Assembly (NCBI RefSeq): GCF_014596085.1
Contig: NZ_JACCJY010000001.1
Span: forward strand, 186,001 to 250,000
Length of the DNA stretch: 64,000 nucleotides
Direction of reading: 5' to 3'
Source of the DNA: Azospirillum tabaci
GTDB lineage: Bacteria; Pseudomonadota; Alphaproteobacteria; Azospirillales; Azospirillaceae
The notes beneath the pieces were generated by a model that worked only from the letters and a program-made list of their open reading frames with translations, was not told the origin of the DNA and ran no database searches. A program made the position numbers and the translations under genes. Positions 35,296 to 43,449 of the stretch are shown here, piece after piece (within the stretch, counting starts at the first letter, position 1; each line of letters begins with the position of its first letter).

Positions 35296-36849
35296 ATGGA
35301 ACGGCAAGTCGTGATCATTGGCGCTGGGCCGGGTGGATTGGCATCCGCGATGCTCCTGGCGCTCACCGGGGCGAAGGTCACCGTGCTGGAGCGGCAGGAC
35401 CGCGTCGGCGGCCGGTCGGCCGGCTTCGCTCTCGACGGGTACCGCTTCGACAGCGGACCGACCTTCTTCCTCTATCCCCGCATTTTGGAGGAGATCTTCG
35501 AGGCCTGCGGGCGCCGCCTGTCGGACGAGGTCGACCTGATTAGGCTCGACCCGCTCTACCGGCTGGTCTTCGAGGCCGGTGGGGAACTGCGGGTCCACGC
35601 CGAGATGAAGGCGCTGATGGCGGAGATCGCCCGCCTCGACCCGCGCGACGCCCACGGGCTGCCGCGTTTCCTGGCCGACAACCGGGCGAAGATGGAGCTG
35701 TTCCGCCCGATCCTGGAAACCGACTTCTCCACCCCCTGGGCGCTGGCGTCGCTGCCGATGCTGAAGGCGCTGGGGAAGCTCACGCCGCAGCGCTCGGTCG
35801 ACCGCGACCTGTCCCGTTACTTCCAGGACCCGCGCGTCCGCCTCGCCTTTTCCTTCCAGAGCAAGTATCTGGGCATGTCGCCCTTCCGCTGCCCCAGCCT
35901 GTTCACCATCCTCTCCTTCCTGGAGCATGAGCACGGCGTCTTCCACCCGCGCGGCGGCACCGAGGCGGTGATGGAGGCGATGCGGCGGGTGGCCGAGGAT
36001 CTCGGCGTCACCGTGCGGCTGAACGAGACGGTGCGCCACATCCGCTTCCAGGGCCGCCGCGCCGTGGGGGTGCGGACGGAGGCTGGCGAATACCCGGCCG
36101 ACGCGCTGGTCATCAACGCCGACTTCGCGCGCGCGATGACGACCCTGGTGCCCGACGATCTGCGCCGCCGCTGGAGCGACGCCCGCATCGCCACCAAGAA
36201 ATTCTCCTGCTCCACCTTCATGCTCTATCTCGGGATCGAAGGCCGGATGGAGGGGCTGGACCACCACACCGTCTATCTGGCGGAGGATTACGCCCGCAAC
36301 CTCGCCGAGATCGAGGACGGCCGCGAGATGCCGCGCCGTCCGTCGATCTACGTGCAGAACGCCTGCGTCAGCGACCCGGACCTTGCCCCGCCCGGCGGCA
36401 GCACCCTCTACATCCTGGTGCCGGTCGGCCACCAGCGCGGCCACATCGACTGGACGGCCGAGGCGCCGCGCTACCGCCGCCTCGTGCTCGACCGGCTGGC
36501 CGGGTTCGGCCTGAGCGATCTGGAGCGCCGCATCCGGGTGGAACGCGTGGTGACGCCGGCCGACTGGGACCGCCAGTTCGCGGTGCACCGCGGCGCCACC
36601 TTCAATCTCGCGCACAGCCTGGACCAGATGCTCCACCTGCGTCCGCACAACCGGTTTGAGGATCTGGACGGCGTCTATCTGGTGGGCGGCGGCACCCACC
36701 CCGGCAGCGGCCTGCCGGTGATCTTCGAAGGCGCGCGCATCACGTCGCGGCTGTTGGCCTCGGAACTGGGCCTGCCGACGCCTTGGCGCAGCGAAACCAT
36801 GGGACTGTCCGGCCTGCCCAAGCGGGCCGTAGCGGGGGGATTGGCATGA
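35296..36849 (+). CDS. Phytoene/diapophytoene desaturase-family oxidoreductase (CrtN/CrtP type), first copy
   Basis: The 517-residue flavoprotein begins with the FAD-binding VVIIGAGPGGLASAMLLALTG motif at residues 5-25 and continues DRVGGRSAGFALDGYRFDSG, typical of CrtI/CrtN desaturases. The middle has LFTILSFLEHEHGVFHPRGG, and the C-terminus the FAD motif DLDGVYLVGGGTHPGSGLPV near residue 457. These enzymes desaturate or oxidise linear carotenoid precursors at the membrane. It heads a five-gene overlapping operon with a second homologue; in staphyloxanthin-type pathways one copy desaturates and the other (CrtP/CrtNb) oxidises the terminal methyl. I cannot tell which is which. The ribosome site is weak. 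Confidence 0.9.
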   Translation: MERQVVIIGAGPGGLASAMLLALTGAKVTVLERQDRVGGRSAGFALDGYRFDSGPTFFLYPRILEEIFEACGRRLSDEVDLIRLDPLYRLVFEAGGELRVHAEMKALMAEIARLDPRDAHGLPRFLADNRAKMELFRPILETDFSTPWALASLPMLKALGKLTPQRSVDRDLSRYFQDPRVRLAFSFQSKYLGMSPFRCPSLFTILSFLEHEHGVFHPRGGTEAVMEAMRRVAEDLGVTVRLNETVRHIRFQGRRAVGVRTEAGEYPADALVINADFARAMTTLVPDDLRRRWSDARIATKKFSCSTFMLYLGIEGRMEGLDHHTVYLAEDYARNLAEIEDGREMPRRPSIYVQNACVSDPDLAPPGGSTLYILVPVGHQRGHIDWTAEAPRYRRLVLDRLAGFGLSDLERRIRVERVVTPADWDRQFAVHRGATFNLAHSLDQMLHLRPHNRFEDLDGVYLVGGGTHPGSGLPVIFEGARITSRLLASELGLPTPWRSETMGLSGLPKRAVAGGLA

Positions 36850-38387
36850 CGGATCGGATCGCGGTGATCGGCGGCGGCCTGGGCGGGCTGGCGTCGGCGG
36901 TGGTTCTGGCGGCGCGCGGCCACAAGGTGGTGCTTCTGGAGAAGAACGGCTGGGTCGGCGGCAAGGCAGCGGTGCTGGAGGAGGGCGGCTTCCGCTTCGA
37001 CATGGGGCCGACGATCCTGACGGTGCCGCGCGTCCTGCGCCGCATCCTGGCGGAGGCCGGCTGCGACCTCGACCGCGAGCTGGAGCTGGTTCGGCTGGAG
37101 CCGCAATGGCGCTGCTTCTTCGACGACGGCACCGTGCTGGACCTGTCGGAGAACATTGGCGCGATGGCCGCGGAACTCGACCGGCTGACTCCCGGCCGCG
37201 GCGCCGGGGAGGGTTACCGCCGCTTCCAGGCCTTGTCGGAGCGTCTGCACGGCATTTCCGAACGCTTCTTCTTCTGGAAGTCGGTGGAGGATTTGGGCGA
37301 TACGCTGAAGTTCCGCGACAGCATGAACACCAGCACCCTGTCCGACGTGCTGGCGCTGCGCATGGGCAGCACGGTGGCCGGCACCATCCGCAGCCATGTC
37401 CCCGACGCCCGCGCCGCCCAGATGCTCGACCATTTCACCCAGTATGTCGGCTCGTCCCCCTACGGCTCCCCGGCGGTGCTCTGCGCCATCGCCCACATGC
37501 AGACCAACGACGGCGTCTGGTACCCGATGGGCGGCACCCGCGCCGTTCCGCTGGCTCTGGAGCGGGTGGCCCGGCGCCTCGGCGTCGAGATCCGCACCGG
37601 AACCGGCGTGCGCCGGCTGGAGGTGACCGACAAGCGCGTCACCGCCGTCGAGACGGAGGGTGGGGAGCGCATCCCGGTGTCGGCGGTGGTGTCCAACATG
37701 GATTCCGTCCGCACCTACGAGGAGCTCGTGGGCGGCGCCCCGGCCAAGCGCTTCCGCAAGCGCCGCCGCTACGAGCCGGCCTGCTCGGGCGTGGTCTTCT
37801 ATCTCGGGCTCGACCGCTGTTACGAGCATCTGCTGCATCACGACTTCGTCTTCTCCCGCGACCCGGCGGAGGAGTTCGACTGGATCTACCGCCGCGGCGA
37901 GCCGGCGCCCGACCCGACCTGCTACATCGCCGCCCCCGCCCGCACCGAGCCCGGCGTGGCGCCGCCGGGGGGCGAGGCGCTCTACGTGCTGGTCCACACC
38001 CCCTACCTGCGGCCGCACCACGACTGGTCGCGGATGCTGCCGGACTACCGCCGCACCGTCTTCGACAAGCTGAAGCGCACCGCCGGCATGGCCGATCTGG
38101 AGGAGCGCATCCGCGTCGAGCGCGTCCTGACCCCGCAGGACATCCACGACCGCTACCGCGTGCTGAACGGCGCCATCTACGGGCTGGCCAGCCACGGCCG
38201 CTTCATGGGCGCCTTCAAGCCGGGCAACCGCTCGCGCGACGTCGAGGGGCTGTATCTGGCCGGCGGGGCCGCCCACCCGGGGCCGGGCATGCCGATGGTG
38301 CTGATGTCGGGCTGGATCGCCGCCGACAGCCTGGACCAGGACCTCCGGAGCGGAGCGCGCGACGGCGACCTGCGCGCCGTCGCCTGA
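36846..38387 (+). CDS. Phytoene/diapophytoene desaturase-family oxidoreductase (CrtN/CrtP type), second copy
   Basis: The 513-residue protein opens with IAVIGGGLGGLASAVVLAARG and GWVGGKAAVLEEGGFRFDMG, then has TQYVGSSPYGSPAVLCAIAH near residue 198, VWYPMGGTRAVPLALERVA near 222, and the C-terminal FAD motif VEGLYLAGGAAHPGPGMPMV near 463. The Gly-Pro-Gly-Met-Pro ending and the QYVGSSPY segment are shared with CrtN/CrtI. It overlaps the first copy by four bases (ATGA), so the pair is translationally coupled. Sequence identity between the two copies is low by eye, suggesting division of labour rather than recent duplication. Confidence 0.9.
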   Translation: MTDRIAVIGGGLGGLASAVVLAARGHKVVLLEKNGWVGGKAAVLEEGGFRFDMGPTILTVPRVLRRILAEAGCDLDRELELVRLEPQWRCFFDDGTVLDLSENIGAMAAELDRLTPGRGAGEGYRRFQALSERLHGISERFFFWKSVEDLGDTLKFRDSMNTSTLSDVLALRMGSTVAGTIRSHVPDARAAQMLDHFTQYVGSSPYGSPAVLCAIAHMQTNDGVWYPMGGTRAVPLALERVARRLGVEIRTGTGVRRLEVTDKRVTAVETEGGERIPVSAVVSNMDSVRTYEELVGGAPAKRFRKRRRYEPACSGVVFYLGLDRCYEHLLHHDFVFSRDPAEEFDWIYRRGEPAPDPTCYIAAPARTEPGVAPPGGEALYVLVHTPYLRPHHDWSRMLPDYRRTVFDKLKRTAGMADLEERIRVERVLTPQDIHDRYRVLNGAIYGLASHGRFMGAFKPGNRSRDVEGLYLAGGAAHPGPGMPMVLMSGWIAADSLDQDLRSGARDGDLRAVA

Positions 38388-38401
38388 GGGGTGGGCGGGG
38401 C

Positions 38402-39235
38402 ATGGGGCCAGGGATGGGAGATGACGGGCTGAAGGACGATCCGGTCGCGCTGCGTTCGCCGGCGCTCTGCCGTTTTTTCGGCGCCGTCATGGGGCGGCGG
38501 ATGCGGCGCGACTTCCACGCGCTGCGGCTGGCCCGGCCGGGCTGGCCGGACCTGCCGGCGGACCGGCCGGTGATCGTCTGCCTGAACCACCCGTCCTGGT
38601 GGGACCCCGCTTTGCTGATCGTGATGGGGACCACCCGCTACCGCGACCGGCCGGGCTATGGCCCCATCGAGGCGGCGATGCTGCGCCGCTACCGCTTCAT
38701 GGCGCGCATCGGCCTGTTCGGGGTCGAGCCGGGCCGGGCCGGGGCCGCCGCCTTTCTGCGCCACGGCCGGCGCATCCTGGCCGACCCGCGCTCCATGCTG
38801 TGGATCACCGCGGAGGGGGCCTTCACCGACCCGCGCCGCCGTCCGGTCCGCCTGCGGCCGGGCATCGCCCATCTGGTCCGCCGCGCGCCGGAGGCTTTGG
38901 TGGTGCCGCTCGCCCTGGAATACCCGTTCTGGGACGAGAGCACGCCGGAGGCGCTGGCCCGCTTCGGCGAACCCGTCGCGGCCTCCGACTTCTCTGGCTG
39001 GCCGGTGCCGGACATCGCCGCCGCGCTGGAACGGCGGCTGGAGGCGACCATGGACGCGCTGGCGCTCGACGCGCAGAGCCGCGACCCGGCGCGCTTCCTG
39101 ACGCTGGTCGACGGCACGGCGGGGGTGGGCGGCGTCTACGACCTGTGGCGCCGGGCGCGCGCCTGGGCCGGCGGGCAACGCTTCACTCCCAGGCACGGTG
39201 ACGCGCCCGACACGAAAGGGGTTCCCCGCCGATGA
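38402..39235 (+). CDS. PlsC-like acyltransferase of the pigment locus
   Basis: The 277-residue protein has the acyltransferase HX4D motif in VIVCLNHPSWWDPALLI near residue 58 (His and Asp present), followed by WITAEGAFTDPRRRPVRLRP, which corresponds to the EGTRS-type motif III, and a VVPLALEYPFWDES stretch. In C30 carotenoid loci an acyltransferase adds a fatty acid to the glycosylated carotenoid. Two starts are possible, ATG 38402 or 38414, both behind G-rich sites. The stop overlaps the glycosyltransferase start by four bases. Confidence 0.85.
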   Translation: MGPGMGDDGLKDDPVALRSPALCRFFGAVMGRRMRRDFHALRLARPGWPDLPADRPVIVCLNHPSWWDPALLIVMGTTRYRDRPGYGPIEAAMLRRYRFMARIGLFGVEPGRAGAAAFLRHGRRILADPRSMLWITAEGAFTDPRRRPVRLRPGIAHLVRRAPEALVVPLALEYPFWDESTPEALARFGEPVAASDFSGWPVPDIAAALERRLEATMDALALDAQSRDPARFLTLVDGTAGVGGVYDLWRRARAWAGGQRFTPRHGDAPDTKGVPRR

Positions 39236-40383
39236 GCGTCCTCACGATGCTGGCCGCTCTATCGCTGGCGCTCGCCCTGCTGCCGTTGGGGCTGGGCCTT
39301 GTGAATCTGTGCCTCTACCGCCGCCCGCGGGCCGAGCCGCCGCCGGGCGCCGCCGTCAGCATCCTGATCCCCGCCCGCAACGAGGAGGCCACCATCGCCG
39401 CCGCGGTGCGGGCGGCGCTGTCCAGCTGCGGCGTGACGGTGGAGGTGGTGGTGCTGGACGACCATTCCACCGACCGCACGGCGGAGATCGTCCGAGTCCT
39501 CGCCGCCCGCGACCCGCGCCTGCGCTTGGAGACCGCACCGCCGCTGCCGCCGGGCTGGTCGGGCAAGCAGCACGCCTGCCAAGCGCTCGCCGGGTTGGCG
39601 CGGCACCCGGTGCTGCTGTTCCAGGACGCCGACGTGCGGCTGGCGCCGGACGCCGCCCGGCGGGCCTGCGGCGCGCTGCTGGCGGGCAAGGCGGGGCTCG
39701 TCAGCGGCTTTCCCCGCCAGGAGACCGACACCCTGGCCGAGGCGCTGGTCATCCCGCTGATCCATGTGCTTCTGCTCGGCTATCTGCCGATGGTCGGGAT
39801 GCGCTGGTCGTCCAGCCCGGGCTTCGCCGCCGCCTGCGGCCAACTGATCGCGGTGCGGCGGGACGCCTACGCGGCGGCCGGCGGCCACGCCGCCATCGCG
39901 ACGTCGCTGCACGACGGGGTGACGCTGCCGCGCGCCTTCCGCCGAGCGGGGCAGGGGACCGACCTGTTCGACGCGACCGGCCTCGCCCGCTGCCGGATGT
40001 ATCGCGGCTGGCGGGAGGTGTGGTCCGGCTTCTCGAAGAACGCGACGGAGGGGATGGCGACCCCCGTCGCCCTGCCGGTCTGGACCCTGCTGCTGTTCGG
40101 CGGCCATGTCCTGCCCTGGCTGCTGCTGGGCTGGGCGGCGCTGGCCCCGCTGCCGGATGCCGTGACCGTCCTGGCGGCGCTGGCCGCGGCGGCGGGGCTG
40201 ACGTTCCGCTTGCTGCTGGCCGTCCGTTTCCGTCAGAGTCTTGCCGGCGCGCTGCTCCACCCCGTGGGCATCCTGATCCTGCTGGCGATCCAATGGTCGG
40301 CGCTGCTGCGCGCCCGCCGGGGCCGCCCGGCGGAATGGCGGGGGCGCGCCTATCCGTCCACCTCCAGCACGGGTGCACCATGA
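39232..40383 (+). CDS. Family 2 glycosyltransferase, CrtQ-like
   Basis: The 383-residue protein has an N-terminal membrane helix (residues 5-24), then a GT-A catalytic domain with VSILIPARNEEATIAAAVRA near residue 42, the DXD region LFQDADVRL near residue 130, and SLHDGVTLPRAFRRAGQGTD near 225, which carries the catalytic acid and the QxxRW-like area. Two or three helices close the protein (VALPVWTLLLFGGHVLPWLL and following). This layout is that of the staphyloxanthin glycosyltransferase CrtQ and hopanoid HpnB-type enzymes. Coupled by ATGA overlaps on both sides. Confidence 0.88.
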   Translation: MSVLTMLAALSLALALLPLGLGLVNLCLYRRPRAEPPPGAAVSILIPARNEEATIAAAVRAALSSCGVTVEVVVLDDHSTDRTAEIVRVLAARDPRLRLETAPPLPPGWSGKQHACQALAGLARHPVLLFQDADVRLAPDAARRACGALLAGKAGLVSGFPRQETDTLAEALVIPLIHVLLLGYLPMVGMRWSSSPGFAAACGQLIAVRRDAYAAAGGHAAIATSLHDGVTLPRAFRRAGQGTDLFDATGLARCRMYRGWREVWSGFSKNATEGMATPVALPVWTLLLFGGHVLPWLLLGWAALAPLPDAVTVLAALAAAAGLTFRLLLAVRFRQSLAGALLHPVGILILLAIQWSALLRARRGRPAEWRGRAYPSTSSTGAP

Positions 40384-40859
40384 CCCCTCGGCTGTTCCGG
40401 AACGCCCGTTGCGCCATTGTGGGCCGCGCCACCGTGGGCGGATCGCTGGCCGCTCTGGCGGTCCTCCTGTCAACCGCCCAGGCCGCCGCCGCCGACCTTG
40501 CCATCACCGTCGCCAACGTCGCGAACGCGCAGGGGAAGGTGCTGGTCGCGGTGTGCACGCCGGAGACGTTCCTGGGCCCCAACTGTCCCCACACCGCGGC
40601 GGAACCGGCGCGGCCGGGCAGCGTCACCGTGGTGGTGCACAAGGTGCCGCCCGGCACCTACGCGGTGCAGGCCTTTCATGACGAGAATCAGAATCTCGAA
40701 TTCGACCGCAACTTCCTCGGCCTGCCGAAGGAGGGCGTCGGCTTCAGCAACGACGCCCCCATGCGCTTCGGTCCGCCGCGCTACGACGCTGCCGCGCTGG
40801 CCGTCGCCGAGCCGGTGACCCGCACGACACTCACTCTGCGCTATCTGGTCGAGCGCTGA
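40380..40859 (+). CDS. Exported DUF2141 protein
   Basis: The 159-residue precursor has a signal peptide ending in AQAAAA near residue 38 and the DUF2141 core: GKVLVAVCTPETFLG, a VPPGTYAVQAFHDENQNLEFD segment, given here as about residues 88-108, with the Asp-x-Asn-x-Asn-x-x-x-Asp calcium-loop-like pattern, and GFSNDAPMRFGPP. The family is periplasmic and of unknown function but often found beside carotenoid genes. It ends the operon by an ATGA overlap with the glycosyltransferase, three bases from a convergent exonuclease gene. Confidence 0.9.
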   Translation: MTPRLFRNARCAIVGRATVGGSLAALAVLLSTAQAAAADLAITVANVANAQGKVLVAVCTPETFLGPNCPHTAAEPARPGSVTVVVHKVPPGTYAVQAFHDENQNLEFDRNFLGLPKEGVGFSNDAPMRFGPPRYDAAALAVAEPVTRTTLTLRYLVER

Positions 40860-40862
40860 TCG

Positions 40863-41486
40863 TCAGATCACCGGCACCAAGCGCCGCCGCCGGGGCGGCG
40901 GGTTGCCGCCCTTGCAGGGGCTGTAGGCGCCCGGCGTCAGCTGTCCCAGCGTGATGCCGGTCGCCGCGGCGATGTCGGCCAGCCGCTCCAGCCCCAGAAC
41001 GCGGGTGGCGGCGAGCGCGATGCGCCCGCAGGCTTCGGCGTCGCTGCCGGCGCGGTGGTGATCGAGCGCAATGCCCAGATGGTCGGCCAGATAGTTCAGC
41101 TTGTGCGCGGCCAGTTGCGGCCACGCCTTGCGCGCCAGCACCACCGTGCAGAGGTAGCTGCAGGCCGGCCAGGCCAGCCCGTAATCGTCCAGCGTGTGGC
41201 GCAGCACGCTGATGTCGAAGGAGGCGTTGTGGGCCAGCACCAGACGGCCTTCCAGCCGGCGGGCGAAGCGGAGCCAGACCTCGGGAAACTCCGGCGCGCC
41301 GGCGACATCCTCCGCCCGCAAGCCGTGGACGGCGGTGTTGAAGGGGTTGAAGCGCATCTCCCGCGGGCGGATCAGATGCTCCTCCGTCTCCACCACGCGC
41401 CCGTCCTCGATCCAGGCGACGCCGATGGAGCAGGCGCTGGTTCGTGACTCGTTGGCGGTTTCGAAGTCGATGGCGACGGCCTGCAT
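40863..41486 (-). CDS. DEDDh 3'-5' exonuclease (DnaQ/RNase T family)
   Basis: The 207-residue protein starts MQAVAIDFETANES with the Asp-x-Glu pair of ExoI at residues 7 and 9, has LVLAHNASFDISVL (ExoII Asp near residue 91) and HHRAGSDAEACGRIAL (ExoIII His and Asp near residues 146-151). It is a stand-alone proofreading-type exonuclease like those paired with polymerases or acting on RNA ends. All five catalytic residues are intact, unlike the protein at 29689-30288. The last 40 residues add a Gly/Pro/Arg-rich tail. It is 14 bases downstream of the NUDIX gene. Confidence 0.9.
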   Translation of the reverse strand: MQAVAIDFETANESRTSACSIGVAWIEDGRVVETEEHLIRPREMRFNPFNTAVHGLRAEDVAGAPEFPEVWLRFARRLEGRLVLAHNASFDISVLRHTLDDYGLAWPACSYLCTVVLARKAWPQLAAHKLNYLADHLGIALDHHRAGSDAEACGRIALAATRVLGLERLADIAAATGITLGQLTPGAYSPCKGGNPPPRRRRLVPVI

Positions 41487-41500
41487 GATGTCTCCGCCCC

Positions 41501-42091
41501 TCAGCCCAGGATCAGGCGGGTGACGTCCGCGGGCAGGTCGCCGTCGAGCGCCATCAGGCGGACCCGCATCAGGCAGGCCGCCGCGATGGCGTCGGTGATC
41601 TCCCCGCGCTTGACCATGGCGTAGGCCTCCGCGAAGGGGACATGGCGCAGCTGCAGCACCTCCGTCTCCTCCGGTTCGGCCTGCCCCTGCTCGATTCCCC
41701 AGGCGAGAAAGCAATGGGCGGTCTCGTCGGTGATGCTGTTGGACAGGTGCATGGTCAGGATCGGCAGCCAGTGGCGGGCGGTCTGGCCGGTTTCCTCCAG
41801 GAGCTCGCGCTTGGCCGACTCCACCGGTTCGACGCCCTTCTTGCCGCCGCCTTCCGGAATCTCCCAGCTGTATTGCTGCAAGGGAAAGCGGTACTGGCCG
41901 ACCAGCGTGACGCGGCCCTGGTCGTCGATGGGAACCACCCCGGTCGCCAGATTCTGGGCGTGCATGACGCCGTAGATGCCGGGGTTGCCCAAGGGGGTCA
42001 GCACGTCGTGCTCCACCACGCGCATCCACGGATTCTCGTAGATCGGCTTGGTCGTCAGGACGGTCCAGGGGTTGCCGGTCTTGTGCGGCAC
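41501..42091 (-). CDS. NUDIX hydrolase, ADP-ribose pyrophosphatase type
   Basis: The 196-residue protein has TVLTTKPIYENPWMRVVEHD at its start and a NUDIX box from about residue 87: GGGKKGVEPVESAKRELLEE followed by TG, with both catalytic glutamates present. The preceding YSWEIPEGG and VGQYRFPLQQ segments are typical of ADP-ribose or GDP-mannose-type hydrolases. The start is GTG at 42091, where AGGAG lies at proper distance; a TTG 15 bases upstream lacks such a site. It probably shares a transcript with the exonuclease gene downstream. Confidence 0.88.
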   Translation of the reverse strand: MPHKTGNPWTVLTTKPIYENPWMRVVEHDVLTPLGNPGIYGVMHAQNLATGVVPIDDQGRVTLVGQYRFPLQQYSWEIPEGGGKKGVEPVESAKRELLEETGQTARHWLPILTMHLSNSITDETAHCFLAWGIEQGQAEPEETEVLQLRHVPFAEAYAMVKRGEITDAIAAACLMRVRLMALDGDLPADVTRLILG

Positions 42092-42353
42092 GCCGGTGCT
42101 CCTCAAGCGGTGTGGGGGCAGTGTGGGGACAGGCTGCGGGGTGCTGGTGCGGAACTATAGGCATTGCGCCTCGATGCTGCAACGCGGCGCGCTTCGACCG
42201 CCTTGCCGCGCGTCGCCCTCGGGACCGCAAGCTGTGGGTGTTGCGGAAATATTTCACAGTTAGATAAAATTTTCGCGACAGTTCACGCAAGTCCTCTCCA
42301 ACTGTTCGCGCCGGTTACTTGACTCCCCGACTGTTGAGGTCTACCTCTATATT

Positions 42354-43442
42354 GTGCGGTATCCGTGGATGCCGGCGGTGGCCGTCCTTCGTGGGGCAGC
42401 AATTTTGGAAACGCAGCGCCGGATGCGGCACAATTTTCAGGATAGGGAGCGCTGGCGCAATCCCGACTGGCGGACGAAATTCGTCGCCTGGTGGGAAGGC
42501 TACGACCTCGCCGCCCTGTCCCGTCTGGCCCGCTCCGCCCCGGCCTCCCGCCTGCCCCTGCGCGGCCCGGTGTCGGCGCTGGGGTCCGCCGCGCCCGCCG
42601 GCGCTCTGCCGCCCGAGACGCCGCGGCCCGATGCCGATCTGGAGCGGCTGGAGAACCTCCAACTGGACCGCCAAGGCGAACCGGTCTGGTCGGTCGCCCG
42701 CACGGAAGGGGCTCAGATGCTGTGGGGCCAGGACTGCGTCGGTCCCGGCGACGCGCAATGGATGGTCGAATCCGTCCGTTCCTTCGGGCTGAACCCGGCC
42801 AAGAGCGTGCTGGACCTGTCGGCGGGTCTGGGCGGACCGGCGCGCGGCATCGTCGACAGCTACGACACCTGGGTGACCGGGCTGGAGATGTCGCCCTTGC
42901 TGGCGAAGCTGGGGATGGAGCGCTCCAAGGCGCTGGGCGTGTCGAAGAAGGCCCCGATCGGCCATTACGACCCGGAGCATTTCAACCAGGCGGGCTCCTT
43001 CGACCTCGTGCTGGCCGACCGGGTGATGCACCGGGTGCGCGACAAGGAAGGCTTCCTCGACCGCGTCTGCGACTGCGTCAAGCCGAAGGGCGGCGTGCTG
43101 CTGTTCGATTACGTGATCGAGGGCACCCCGTCCTCCTGGGAAAGCTGGAACGGCTGGCGCGACTCCGAGCCGCTGGAGGTCTATCCCTGGTCGGCTACCC
43201 GCATGGCCGACGAGCTGACCCAGCGCAACCTGGACCTGCGCATTTCCGAGGACCTCACGCAATTCCACCGTCGGCAGGCCGTGGAGCGGGTGCGCCGGCT
43301 GGGCGAGGCGCTGAAGACCGCCGTTCCCGAACCCCGCGTGCTGAAGGCGCTGGCCCGCGAACTGGCGCTGTGGTGGTCGCGCCTGCGCGTGCTGGGCAGC
43401 GGGCTGCGCTTCTGCCGCTACGTGGCGATGCGCCCGACCTGA
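42354..43442 (+). CDS. Class I SAM-dependent methyltransferase
   Basis: The protein (up to 362 residues) has an N-terminal region of about 130 residues without a known domain, containing NFQDRERWRNPDWRTKFVAW, then a methyltransferase fold with motif I SVLDLSAGLGGPARGIVDSY near residue 150, the motif II acid in VTGLEMSPLL, FDLVLADRVMHRV near residue 218 and KGGVLLFDYV. A C-terminal helical segment follows. The start is unsure: GTG 42354, ATG 42369, TTG 42405 and ATG 42423 are all in frame and none has a good ribosome site. A TTGACT hexamer lies at 42319. Substrate unknown. Confidence 0.78.
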   Translation: MRYPWMPAVAVLRGAAILETQRRMRHNFQDRERWRNPDWRTKFVAWWEGYDLAALSRLARSAPASRLPLRGPVSALGSAAPAGALPPETPRPDADLERLENLQLDRQGEPVWSVARTEGAQMLWGQDCVGPGDAQWMVESVRSFGLNPAKSVLDLSAGLGGPARGIVDSYDTWVTGLEMSPLLAKLGMERSKALGVSKKAPIGHYDPEHFNQAGSFDLVLADRVMHRVRDKEGFLDRVCDCVKPKGGVLLFDYVIEGTPSSWESWNGWRDSEPLEVYPWSATRMADELTQRNLDLRISEDLTQFHRRQAVERVRRLGEALKTAVPEPRVLKALARELALWWSRLRVLGSGLRFCRYVAMRPT

Positions 43443-43449
43443 AGGATTC

